A stretch of DNA of 64,000 nt from Streptomyces hyderabadensis. Lineage in GTDB: Bacteria > Actinomycetota > Actinomycetes > Streptomycetales > Streptomycetaceae. A program made the position numbers and the translations under genes. Positions 9,205-16,835 of the stretch are shown piece by piece. The notes beneath the pieces were generated by a model, which was given only the letters and a program-made list of their open reading frames with translations, ran no database searches and was not told the DNA's origin. The stretch is taken from NCBI RefSeq assembly GCF_020404845.1, contig NZ_JAIOJZ010000031.1, positions 1 to 64,000 on the forward strand, written 5' to 3'. How positions within the stretch are numbered: the first letter of the stretch is position 1; the number at the start of each line of letters is the position of its first letter.

Positions 9205-9810
9205 GAAGATGGGCAGCTGGACAGCCTCGTACGCAAACGGATCCGCGCACTGCGCGTCGCACAGGGCTGGTCCCTGGAGGAACTGGCCACCCGGGCCAAC
9301 CTCAGCCAGTCCTCACTGAGCCGCATCGAGAACGGTCAGCGCCGTCTCGCCCTGGACCAGCTCGTCACCCTCGCCCGTGCCCTGGACACCACCTTGGACC
9401 AGCTCGTGGAGAACGCCGCCGACGACGTCGTCATCAGCCCGACGATCGACGGCACCCACGGCATGATGCGCTGGCCCATAAAGGGCGACCCCGGCATGAC
9501 CGTGATGCGCCAGCGGATGACCGACCCGCCGCCCGCCAACCCGGCCCGCATGCGCGCCCACCCCGGCCGCGAATGGCTCGTCGTGCTGTCCGGCACGGCT
9601 GTCCTCATGCTCGGCCACCGGCGCTTTCGCATCGAGACCTACCAGGCCGCCGAATTCCCCACGATGATGCCGCACGCCATCGGTGCTGAGGGTGGCCCCT
9701 GCGAGATCCTGGGCATCTTCGACCGCGACGCCCGCCGCTGTCACCAGAAAGACGCCGACACCGATGACTCCGAAGCCGACTGCACAGGCACCCAGGGTCC
9801 CTGTCCCTAG
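9196..9810 (+). CDS. XRE-family regulator with C-terminal cupin domain
   Basis: The 204-residue protein has an N-terminal HTH_3 domain (residues 10-65, EELATRANLSQSSLSRIENG) and a cupin-type beta-barrel (about 100-185, HPGREWLVVLSGTAVLMLGH and then EFPTMMPHAIGAEGG). Cupin-XRE proteins are usually repressors whose barrel senses a small molecule. The C-terminal 20 residues are acidic and Cys/Asp rich. It is divergent from the CxxC flavoprotein and likely controls it. The start is taken at the ATG at 9196 (MTQEDGQLD); an in-frame ATG at 9187 is the alternative. Both lie inside the palindrome at 9169-9204, which would suit tight autoregulation. Confidence 0.92.
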   Translation: MTQEDGQLDSLVRKRIRALRVAQGWSLEELATRANLSQSSLSRIENGQRRLALDQLVTLARALDTTLDQLVENAADDVVISPTIDGTHGMMRWPIKGDPGMTVMRQRMTDPPPANPARMRAHPGREWLVVLSGTAVLMLGHRRFRIETYQAAEFPTMMPHAIGAEGGPCEILGIFDRDARRCHQKDADTDDSEADCTGTQGPCP

Positions 9811-9941
9811 CGGGCCGCGGTCGGGTCAGTGGCCCAAGGTAAGGCGGGCGATCTTGCGTGCCGGGCAGCGCACCGAAGCACCTCTTTGCTTTATGCGCAA
9901 TGAGGCGTGCGACAGACGCATGGCCTGCCTACGGTGAAGTC

Positions 9942-10835
9942 ATGACCCACACTCCTCAGCACTCCCCCCACCACGGCCACGGTGGCCACCACCCCGGCCA
10001 CAGCCATGGCGCACACCAGGCGCGCAGCGACGGCGGTCAGGCGGAGATCCTCGACCTGGATGCCGAGGTACTGGCCGAGCACATCGCGTCAATCACCGCC
10101 TGGCTGCCGCTGAAAGATCAGCCGCGCCACATCGTGGACCTGGGCTGCGGCACCGGCGCGGGCACCTTCGCCCTCCTCGAACGCTTCCCCGATGCGCACA
10201 TCACCGCCGTCGACACGTCTGCCGAGCACCTGAAGCTCCTGCGCGGGAAGGCATGCGCCCGCGGCATCCAGGAGCGCGTACGGACCGTGCAGGCCGACCT
10301 CGACCACGACGACTGGCCCGACCTCGGCCAGCCGGACCTGGTGTGGGCCTCGGCCTCGATGCACCACATGGCGAACCCCGAACGCGCCCTGCGCAACGTC
10401 CGCGAACTGCTCGCCCCCGGCGGCCTGTTCGCCGTCGTCGAGCTCGCGGGCGTCCCCCGCTTCCTGCCCGCCCACGCCCCGGAGAACCGGCCCGGCCTCG
10501 AAGAGCGCGCCCATGCCGCGACCAACAGCTTCCACGCCGAGCGCGTTCCGCACCGCGGCGCCGACTGGGGCCCGATGCTGGCCGTCGCCGGCTTCACCGT
10601 CGAGGACGATCGCACCCTCACTGTCAGTGTCGCAGGGGCACGCAGCGAAGCGGTCGGCCGCTACGCCTACGGCATCTTGCAGCGCATCCGCAGCGTCGCC
10701 GCCCCCGCTCTCAGCCCCGAGGACCTCACCGCACTCGACGAGCTCCTGGACACCAGCAGCCCGAACAGCCTGCTGCTCCGCGAGGACCTCTCCGTACGCA
10801 CCGAGCGCACGGTGTGGGCCGCCCGCCGCGCCTGA
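9942..10835 (+). CDS. Class I SAM-dependent methyltransferase with His-rich N-terminus
   Basis: The 297-residue protein carries a methyltransferase fold. The SAM-binding motif HIVDLGCGTGAGTFALLERF is at about residues 62-81, the acidic residue ending strand 2 in ITAVDTS, and the post-motif stretch LVWASASMHHM near 140. The C-terminal part after residue 180 forms a substrate-side lid. The first 25 residues are unusually rich in histidine (HSPHHGHGGHHPGHSHGAH) and may bind metal or simply be disordered. The ATG at 9942 is preferred since the preceding in-frame residues look non-coding. It lies downstream of the XRE-cupin gene with a 131-bp gap and is followed by a hairpin. The methyl acceptor is unknown. 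Confidence 0.88.
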   Translation: MTHTPQHSPHHGHGGHHPGHSHGAHQARSDGGQAEILDLDAEVLAEHIASITAWLPLKDQPRHIVDLGCGTGAGTFALLERFPDAHITAVDTSAEHLKLLRGKACARGIQERVRTVQADLDHDDWPDLGQPDLVWASASMHHMANPERALRNVRELLAPGGLFAVVELAGVPRFLPAHAPENRPGLEERAHAATNSFHAERVPHRGADWGPMLAVAGFTVEDDRTLTVSVAGARSEAVGRYAYGILQRIRSVAAPALSPEDLTALDELLDTSSPNSLLLREDLSVRTERTVWAARRA

Positions 10836-10843
10836 CACGAGGC

Positions 10844-10863
10844 CAGGCACCCCCGGGTGCCTG
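10844..10863 (+). terminator. Terminator hairpin after the methyltransferase
   Basis: CAGGCACCC pairs with GGGTGCCTG with a two-base loop, beginning 9 bases after the stop codon. It is a compact GC-rich hairpin without a T-run. Confidence 0.6.
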
Positions 10864-11030
10864 TCGAGTCCGCATCGCCTCGCCCAGCCGAACCGCTCGC
10901 GAACGACGACTGCGGAGGGTGCCGCCTCCCCGAGCCCTGGCACCCGTCACCGGTCCGATGCGGCGCTGCGACCAGCACCGCCAAGTGCCCCGGCGAAAAG
11001 GGCCGCGTCACTGCCACAGGGAGCAGAACC

Positions 11031-11108
11031 ATGGCCAGCAGTCATGAACAAGTTGCGGCAGCTACGGCTGAACTCCACGCCGAAACGCTCCGGCAGTTCG
11101 GCCAGTAG
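11031..11108 (+). CDS. Possible 25-residue small ORF
   Basis: An ATG at 11031 preceded by CAGGGAGCAGAACC opens a 25-codon frame (MASSHEQVAAATAELHAETL...). The product is amphipathic and hydrophilic. It may be a small protein or the cut-off N-terminus of a lost gene. No family is recognised and nothing else supports expression. The surrounding 10864-11159 holds no other gene that I can see. Confidence 0.25.
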   Translation: MASSHEQVAAATAELHAETLRQFGQ

Positions 11109-11159
11109 AGAAGCTCATCTGCATTCTCATGGTGCGCCAGACGGAATTCACGCTTCAGG

Positions 11160-11780
11160 TGGACGTTTTACGGGACCCTGCCGCCCCAGCGCGGAGACGA
11201 TCGCCACCTGCGGGAGGGCTCCCACGAGCAGGGATCCCAGAGACAGGCCAGTCAGGCGGCAGCTGATCACTGGCTGGTCGGGGTGGGCGGGGAGTCAGGG
11301 ATTTTTTTGGCGGCGGACGCGTAGGCAGGGTAATCCAGCTCAGCTCGGTTTTGCCTTGACCTAGCCGCCAAGCCCAGCCGCCGGTGCAAGAAGCGGTGCC
11401 ATCGCCCAGCCCACACATCACCCAGAGGTCTTCCTTGCCGACCTCAGTCACACCGTTCACGTCGCCGACGGCCGCCAGGCTGGACGCCAGCGCCTCACCG
11501 AGTCCCGGATCGGTCACCTTCTGCCCCGCGGGAGCCTGGAAGACGATCTGCGCGGACTGGGTGTCGGGTGACGGGAAGTGACGGTCCATCTTCGTCAGCG
11601 CGGTCTGGGCGGGCGATCCGGGAATGGAACCGCTGTCCTCGAATTCGCCGGCGAGTGAGAAGCCCAGGCCGATCACCGCGCCCAGGGCCAGCAGGCACCC
11701 GACCAACGCGGGCGGAGAGCGCATGGCCCACCACTTGACCCTTACCGCCTGCTTCAGACCGGTGCGGCCGGCCGCGCGCG
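11160..11780 (-). pseudogene. Fused remnants of an MMPL transporter and an MFS-like transporter
   Basis: Downstream of the tetR gene on the same strand, the reading begins VKWWAMRSPPALVGCLLALG, then FEDSGSIPGSPAQTALTKMD, and reaches VGDVNGVTEVGKED near 11430. This is the first membrane helix and start of the large extracytoplasmic loop of an MMPL/RND-type exporter. Nothing of the remaining 600-plus residues is present. At 11160-11290 another frame gives LTGLSLGSLLVGALPQVAIV, resembling the last helix of a different transporter. The two pieces are joined by unreadable sequence. A deletion between two transporter genes is the simplest account. Neither is functional. Confidence 0.6.
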
Positions 11781-11822
11781 GTGACGTCGGGTTCTGCCCG
11801 AAGGTGTGTGGGGATACGTGAC

Positions 11823-12416
11823 TCAGCCCTGGTCCCGCACCGTCGCGAGGCACTGGTCGTAGAGGTCTGCCAGGTCGATCCGTCCGTCATGTCCGGCCCA
11901 GAGTTCGGTTGCCGTGTCGATACAGGCGAAGACCGTCGCGACGATCGCTCTGGCCTGCGTGTCGGGAGCCGGGCGGCCGGGGCCGGTGCTCAGCCGCGCC
12001 CGGATGACGGGGACGAGTTCGGCCTGCCAGCGCAGTCGCTTCTCAATGTAGCGGGCGTGCAGCGAGGGCGTGTCGAAGATGAGGCGGGACAGTTCCAGCG
12101 CACGCTCAGGGGGGTGGTTGGCGGTCAGAATGACCTCGAAGCCGGCGCGCAGGGCGTCCCAGGCGGACATCTCGGCCGGCTGCTGCTCGACGGTCCGTTT
12201 CAGCAGCTCGCCCAGCGCCTCCTGGTCGCCGCAGACCAGGTCCTCCTTCGTGCCGAAGTAGCGGAACAGGGAGCGCTGCGAGATCCCCGCCTCCCGCGCG
12301 ATCTGCGCGACCGTCGTCCGCTCGTAGCCCTGCTCGGCGAACAGGCGTACCGCCGTACCCAGGATCGCCTGGACGGCAACCTGCCGCGAACGCTCCCACA
12401 AGGTCGTCATGGACAT
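11823..12416 (-). CDS. TetR-family transcriptional regulator
   Basis: The 197-residue protein has the TetR N-terminal helix-turn-helix at about residues 12-58 (RLFAEQGYERTTVAQIAREA and then GISQRSLFRYFGTKEDL) and a helical ligand-binding domain (about 75-195). It is divergent from an SDR gene at 12493 and lies upstream of the ruined MMPL pump. It probably once repressed the pump and now may repress the SDR and itself. The start at 12416 has GAGGGG seven bases upstream; ATG 12410 is an alternative. A short inverted repeat TGGCATTAACTGCCA at 12449-12463 in the shared spacer is a candidate operator. The effector is unknown. Confidence 0.93.
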   Translation of the reverse strand: MSMTTLWERSRQVAVQAILGTAVRLFAEQGYERTTVAQIAREAGISQRSLFRYFGTKEDLVCGDQEALGELLKRTVEQQPAEMSAWDALRAGFEVILTANHPPERALELSRLIFDTPSLHARYIEKRLRWQAELVPVIRARLSTGPGRPAPDTQARAIVATVFACIDTATELWAGHDGRIDLADLYDQCLATVRDQG

Positions 12417-12448
12417 CAGAGTACCCCTCTAGACAGCAACCGCCTACG

Positions 12449-12463
12449 TGGCATTAACTGCCA
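12449..12463. promoter_or_regulatory. Candidate TetR operator TGGCA-N5-TGCCA
   Basis: TGGCATTAACTGCCA is a perfect inverted repeat with 5-base arms and a 5-base centre, in the 76-bp spacer between the divergent tetR and SDR genes. The arms are short, so the call is tentative. Confidence 0.35.
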
Positions 12464-12492
12464 GGAAGGCAGCGACTGAAAGAAGGACGACC

Positions 12493-13296
12493 ATGCCAGC
12501 CGTCGACTACCACGGACACACCACCCTCATCACCGGGGCCAGCGCGGGCCTCGGCGCCGAGTTCGCCCGCCAGCTCGCCGCCCGCGGCTCCGACCTGGTG
12601 CTGGTGGCCCGCCGCAGGGACCGCTTGGAGAAGCTGGCCACCGAACTGCGCGACCAGCATCGGATCCAGGTGCACGTGCTGGAGATGGACCTGGCCACGG
12701 AACACCCCGGGCAGGCGCTGGCCGCGCAGGTGGCCCAGCTCGGCCTGCACATTACGAGCCTGATCAACAACGCCGGGTTCGCCACCTTCGGCCCCTTCCA
12801 CCAGGCGGACCCGGACCGGCTGCGCCGGGAGATCGCGGTGGACGTGACCGCGGTCGCCGACATCAGCCGCGCCTTCATCGGCCACCTGCGTACCGCGGGC
12901 CGCGGAGTACTGGTCAACGTGGCGAGCATGGCCGCCTACCAGCCCAACCCGCGCATGGCGCTCTACGGGGCGACCAAGGCGTTCGTACTGAGCCTCACCG
13001 AGGCGCTGTGGGAGGAGTCACGCGGCACCGGTCTGCGGGTGCTGGCCCTGTCCCCCGGAGCGACCCGGACCGAGTTCTTCGACGTCGTGGGCACCCCACA
13101 GGCCGCCGGAGGGACCAGGCTCGCCTCACCCGTCGATGTCGTCCGCACCGCGCTGGCCGCCCTGGACCGAAGGAACCCGCCGCCCAGCGTCATCGCAGGC
13201 CGCATGAACCGGGTGATGGCCTTCCTCGCCCGACGCCTGGCCACCCGGCGCCAGGTCATCCGGGCGATCGGCCGGCTCACCGCCAAGGAGGCATGA
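12493..13296 (+). CDS. SDR-family oxidoreductase
   Basis: The 267-residue protein belongs to the classical SDR group that includes DltE/YqjQ-like oxidoreductases. It has the cofactor loop TGASAGLG (residues 12-19), an NNAG motif (INNAGFATFG, near 92), a catalytic Ser (VNVASMAAY, near 143) and YGATK near 158. A C-terminal extension (MNRVMAFLARRLATRRQVIR) after the fold is amphipathic and basic and could touch the membrane. GAAGGACGACC precedes the ATG at 12493. The gene is divergent from tetR, and its end is duplicated as a 14-bp tandem repeat. Substrate unknown. Confidence 0.92.
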   Translation: MPAVDYHGHTTLITGASAGLGAEFARQLAARGSDLVLVARRRDRLEKLATELRDQHRIQVHVLEMDLATEHPGQALAAQVAQLGLHITSLINNAGFATFGPFHQADPDRLRREIAVDVTAVADISRAFIGHLRTAGRGVLVNVASMAAYQPNPRMALYGATKAFVLSLTEALWEESRGTGLRVLALSPGATRTEFFDVVGTPQAAGGTRLASPVDVVRTALAALDRRNPPPSVIAGRMNRVMAFLARRLATRRQVIRAIGRLTAKEA

Positions 13297-13310
13297 CCAA
13301 GGAGGCATGA
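13283..13310 (+). repeat. 14-bp tandem duplication across an SDR stop codon
   Basis: CCAAGGAGGCATGA occurs twice back to back (13283-13296 and 13297-13310). The first copy encodes the last codons and stop of the SDR. The second supplies an AAGGAGG and an ATG that open a 20-codon frame. It looks like a replication-slippage duplication. Confidence 0.85.
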
Positions 13311-13439
13311 CCAGGGCCGGAAAGGCCGTAGTGACTCCGGACCTCATGCCGGTCATCTCCGTCACTGGGGCGTAGCCGTTCCGAGGACGACCCGCGCCGG
13401 TCGGGCGGGGGGAGAAGTCCGTGACGGGGCTGCCGGACC

Positions 13440-13935
13440 AGGCGCCCGTAAGGTCAGACACGCTCGTCCGGGTGCGACACCGGCGCGCGATGCTGCCGGC
13501 CTCGGCCGGCGGAAACGGGGTCCCGGTGATCGCCGAGCTGGTCCAGGCCGCCACCACCCGCCCGACCAGGCTCGGCCAGCCCTGCGCCCGCTGGTCCATC
13601 CGCGAACTCGCCGCCTGCCTGCGGAAAGTGCACGGCCGTGTGTTTTGGGGCGGCCGCGAGGCATTACGGTGCCTGCCGGCGCTGGGCTCCCGCCGGTCGC
13701 CCCGAGCGCCATCCCGTGACTTACCACCGCACACACGGGGTGCGGTACTTCCACGGCTGCCGCTCCGCCGGAGACGACCGGCTGTGGGGTGTCGACCGCC
13801 GCAACAAGGGTGCGGTGAACGCCTCTGCGGCAGTCCACGACCGCCAACTCCCACTACCGCAACCACAGCCTGCAGACCCGGGTCCTACACGCCTACCTGC
13901 GCTGGGGCGGACGCCCTCTCGCCACTGCGGCCTGA
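13440..13935 (+). pseudogene. IS630-family transposase relic with internal deletions
   Basis: Three blocks in order belong to one IS630-type transposase. An N-terminal winged-helix part has MLPASAGGNGVPVIAELVQ, then TRPTRLGQPCARWSIRELAA and HGRVFWGGREALRCL. A catalytic-core piece at about 13718-13815 has VTYHRTHGVRYFHGC and DDRLWGVDRRNKG. A C-terminal piece from about 13837 has HYRNHSLQTRVLHAYLRW. Compared with intact relatives as I recall them, the stretch after LVQ, much of the region around the catalytic DDE residues, and the segment before HYRNH are missing. The blocks lie in different frames, so the gene is dead. Confidence 0.75.
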
Positions 13936-14090
13936 AGCTCCGGCGAACCCCGAACCTCATGCACTCACAGCACTAGGGCCTGTCTCTTCGATCACGATCG
14001 GAGCCAGTTGAGGAGTGCGGAGGCTGTCACGGTGCCGCCGGGCTGGACGTGGCCGCGCGGTGGTAGCGGGTGATCGCGACCCACGGGTGG

Positions 14091-14423
14091 CTACTCAAGT
14101 CCACCGAGGTGGAGGAGATCTTGGAGCTCACCGAGCTTCGCGGTCGACAGGGCTCCCGCCCGCTCGATCAGGTCTTCCCGGGTGAGGCTGACCAGCCAAG
14201 TGCAGGGGATGAGGCCTGGACGCGGGAGTGCGACTCGCAGGACACCTTCAAGAGATAGTCCTTCGGAGGCGCCTACTGCCAGCTCAGCGGCAACGCCGCT
14301 GAGCTCGGTGCCCGCAGGATCGACGACCTGCATCGCCCGGACCTCGGAATCTACTTCCCCCGAGAGCAGCACGACCAGGCGCCGCTCGCCGAAATCCGCC
14401 CACCAGACTTCGCCTCGTTGCAT
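14091..14423 (-). CDS. PemK/MazF-like protein
   Basis: The 110-residue protein begins MQRGEVWWADFGERRLVVLL, the opening beta-strands of the PemK/MazF fold. Canonical members cleave mRNA as toxins. A later block with LRVALPRPGLIPCTWLVSLT matches the second half of the fold as found in streptomycete PemK-family proteins. GGAGG seven bases upstream supports the ATG at 14421-14423. No antitoxin gene of the MazE/PemI type is visible on either side. The gene lies inside an IS5-bounded unit, so it may be cargo. Toxicity is not shown by sequence alone; many actinomycete members of this subfamily stand alone and may have another role. Confidence 0.75.
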   Translation of the reverse strand: MQRGEVWWADFGERRLVVLLSGEVDSEVRAMQVVDPAGTELSGVAAELAVGASEGLSLEGVLRVALPRPGLIPCTWLVSLTREDLIERAGALSTAKLGELQDLLHLGGLE

Positions 14424-14510
14424 AGGTCCTCCTGACACAGAACGGCGGGCGAACACTGCTGTGCGCCCGGTTTCGAATAGCCCATTGTCGGCCCCAAAAG
14501 CTCCAGCCGA

Positions 14511-15472
14511 TCACGAGCGGAGCCAGATGAGGAGTGCTGCGGCGGTGACGGTGCTGAGGTAGACGTATCCGCGCTTGTCATACCGGGTGGCCACGGCTCT
14601 GAACTGCTTCAGCTTTCCGATGGCCCGCTCCACCGTGTTGCGATCTTTGTACCGCTCCTTGTCGAAGCCCAGGGGCCGTCCTCCTCGTGAACCCCAGCGT
14701 AGGCGGGCGGCCTTGTGGTCCTTCTTCTCCGGGATCACATGCCGGATCCCGCGCTTGCGGAGGTAGGCGCGGATCATACGGTTGCTGTACGCCCTGTCGG
14801 CTCCGACGCTGTCCGGCGTGCGGCGAGGACGCCCGAGCCCCATGCGGGGAACTCGGATCTTGTCCATGACCGGCTCGAACTGGGTGCAGTCCGCCCGCTG
14901 TCCCGGCGTGATGAGCAGGGACAGCGGGCGGCAGCGGCCCTCTGCAGCGATGTGGATTTTGGTGGTCAGCCCGCCGCGGGACCGGCCGAGGGCTTCGCCT
15001 GCTGCACCGCCTCCTCCAGCAGGTCGCGCAGGCTCACCACCGCCGGCAGTCGTCGAACCGATCTTTGCAGAGCCCCTTTTGAGGAGCCCGGCGGTGCGGG
15101 CGGTGGGCCCTTGGGCGCCCCCGCGGCGTGCTGGTGAGCACGCGCAACGGTGGAGTCGACGTTGATGTTCCAGTCGATGCCGCCATCGGCATCGGCGACA
15201 GACTGGACGTGCTGGAGGAGCCTCTCCCAGGTGCCGTCAGCCGACCACAGCAAGTGCCGTTTGTGAGCGGTCTTCCACGGCCCGAAGCGTTCGGGCAGCT
15301 CTCGCCACTGCACTCCGGTGCTCAACCGGTGAATGATCCCGTTGATCACCTGTCGGTGATCGCGCCACCGGCCGCACCGGTTGTTGCTCACTGGCAGCAG
15401 CGGTTCCAGCACAGCCCACTCGGCGTCGGTCAGATCCCCCCGACTCATCATGACCAGAACAACGAGCTGCAT
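14511..15472 (-). mobile_element. IS5-family transposase, two overlapping frames (orfA/orfB)
   Basis: The first frame (15472 down to about 14966) starts near MMSRGDLTDAEWAVLEPLLP and carries HRLSTGVQWRELPERFGPWK and the first catalytic Asp region (NINVDSTVARAHQHAAGA). The second frame runs EALGRSRGGLTTKIHIAAEG, then SVGADRAYSNRMIRAYLRKR, to NTVERAIGKLKQFRAVATRY. It contains the DDE-type second Asp and Glu regions. The two frames overlap around 14980-15060. In this IS group a translational frameshift normally joins them, so the enzyme may still be active. The coding end at 14511 lacks the expected adjacent terminal repeat. Confidence 0.8.
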
Positions 15473-15489
15473 GATCGAAGAGACACGCC

Positions 15490-15918
15490 TTAGCCGGCCG
15501 AACCGACCAAGGTCTCGAAGCCTGAGCTGTCGCAGTAGGACACCGCACGCCCCTCAGCCCCGATGTCGCCGCCGACCGCGTTGACAGTGTCATCGACGAT
15601 GTCGGAACCACCGTGTGCCAGGCTTGCCCGGTCAAGCCTTTTCGAGGCCTCGATGACCGCATGCGCTGCCAATTCGGTGTTGTCGAATTCGGGCGGCTGG
15701 ACACTCTGTCCGTCACCGGCATCGGCGTCGGGCTCGCCGGTTGCCGTGGCGTGCGCCATGTCCTGCCAGGTCCCCAGCTTGGTGCAGTAGTCCCGTTGTC
15801 GCTCCTTGGCCTGCGCTGGATCGTCCGACGAACAACTGCTCATCAGGACAGCGGCAACGACAACGATCGCTGCTCGCCCGGCTGCTCGTGCAATCCCACT
15901 GCTGTGCTGCAAGGACAT
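15490..15918 (-). CDS. Small lipoprotein, C-terminus at an IS junction
   Basis: The 142-residue protein begins with a short basic segment, a hydrophobic stretch (AAIVVVAAVLMSSC) and a lipobox-like end MSSC near residue 29, so it should be a membrane-anchored lipoprotein. The mature part has a pattern of Cys residues (YCTKLGTWQDMA; AVSYCDSSG) and is acidic, resembling small secreted lipoproteins of streptomycetes without known function. GGGGAGGGC precedes the ATG. The stop TAA at 15490-15492 is formed by the TTAG flank of the IS5-family element, so the natural C-terminus may have been cut off. Confidence 0.65.
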   Translation of the reverse strand: MSLQHSSGIARAAGRAAIVVVAAVLMSSCSSDDPAQAKERQRDYCTKLGTWQDMAHATATGEPDADAGDGQSVQPPEFDNTELAAHAVIEASKRLDRASLAHGGSDIVDDTVNAVGGDIGAEGRAVSYCDSSGFETLVGSAG

Positions 15919-16082
15919 GCCCTCCCCGAAGCTGCCGCCACAGAGTACGGATCAGGAAGGTGTCACCTCCCACCGATCTCCACGCCTCATCAGCACCTGA
16001 TCGACGCCGAGTTGAGAGTACACGGCCAACGGGGCGAACCCCCTTGCGGCCTGCACCGAGCCGAACGGGATGCGCCGCCCGG

Positions 16083-16607
16083 CTACCAGCCGGCTTTCAC
16101 CGCGTCGTAGGCCGTACGACAGTCGGCGTTGGTGGCGTCCGCGGCCAGCCTCTCCATGGAGTCGCGCCAGACCTTCTTGGCCACCCGCTCCATCTCCCGG
16201 GTCTCGGCCGGGACGTTGGGGGCGTGCTTCTTGATCGTCGCCAGCGCGGACCTGGCGAACTTGTTGCACACGGGTCCGGCGGCGTTCCGGTAGCGGCTGT
16301 CCAGGTCGGTCGCGACCGCCTGGCCATTCTGGGTCGCCCAGGTGTTCCAGGCGGCGCACGCCGCCTCGGTGAACACTGCCTGGTCGGCCTCGCTCAGCCC
16401 CAGCACCTCGCCCGTCATGGTGCTCTTGGCCTTGTCCGGGACCGTGAAGTCCACGACGGGGAACTTGTCGAGTGTTTCGAGCAGCGCTTCCTGACACGCG
16501 GGCGGCAGCGCAGCGGCCTGTGCGGTGGCGGGGACGGCCGGCGTGGAGACGCAGACCAGGGCCGCGGTGAGGACGGCGTGCCGGGCGGTACGCGAGAGAG
16601 AAGACAT
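16083..16607 (-). CDS. Secreted protein of unknown function
   Basis: The 174-residue protein has a clear Sec signal peptide (SRTARHAVLTAALVCVSTP, then an AQA-A type cleavage site near residue 32). The mature part is mostly helical and carries four cysteines (PPACQEALLE, AACAAWNTWA, GPVCNKFARS, NADCRTAYDA), suggesting two disulfides outside the cell. No catalytic motif is seen and I do not recognise the family. It stands alone, with 164 bp to the lipoprotein downstream and 220 bp to the ABC permease upstream. The start MSSLSRTARH has only a modest ribosome-binding site (GGAGCACCGCCCC). Confidence 0.7.
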   Translation of the reverse strand: MSSLSRTARHAVLTAALVCVSTPAVPATAQAAALPPACQEALLETLDKFPVVDFTVPDKAKSTMTGEVLGLSEADQAVFTEAACAAWNTWATQNGQAVATDLDSRYRNAAGPVCNKFARSALATIKKHAPNVPAETREMERVAKKVWRDSMERLAADATNADCRTAYDAVKAGW

Positions 16608-16790
16608 GGGGCGGTGCTCCTTGCACTGGTGAACGGGTCGTTCCGGGCACCGATCCAGCGCCCGACGGCTACTGAACGATCACCGCCCACCCAGGTCACG
16701 GGCGCATCGGCGGGACAGGAGGCGCACACGGAGTCGACGGCCGTCCGTGCGACGGACGGAGCCCCCCCCCGGGCGGCCCCGGGGCAGCCG

Positions 16791-16835
16791 GGCGGTCAGG
16801 CGGTCAGGCGGTCAGGCGGTCAGGCGGTCAGGCGG
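16791..16835. repeat. Octamer tandem repeat GGCGGTCA, about 5.6 copies
   Basis: GGCGGTCA repeats head to tail from 16791 to 16830 with a partial sixth copy to 16835. The TCA at 16828-16830 is the stop codon (TGA on the minus strand) of the ABC permease, so the array begins inside that gene's end. An eight-base unit is not a multiple of three, so copy-number change past the stop would not alter the protein. A run of nine C lies 20 bases to the left. Confidence 0.9.

Larger units (their letters stand above)
13977..15489 (-). mobile_element. IS5-family (IS427-like) unit with terminal inverted repeats and a PemK passenger
   Basis: The left end GGCCTGTCTCTTCGATC (13977-13993) and the right end, read inward, GGCGTGTCTCTTCGATC (15489-15473) match at 16 of 17 bases. 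The flanks CTAG and TTAG both fit the YTAR target of this IS group. Inside lie a 3'-end scrap of one transposase (about 13990-14090), a PemK-like gene, and a nearly full second transposase (14511-15472). The inner copy lacks its own left repeat: its coding end at 14511 is preceded by unrelated sequence. The unit is therefore a mosaic of two related but divergent IS copies with a cargo gene between them. Confidence 0.7.

Noticed and set aside
16760..16772. Run of C residues as a phase-variation tract
   Set aside because: It lies outside any coding region and 55 bases from the nearest stop; no promoter link is evident.
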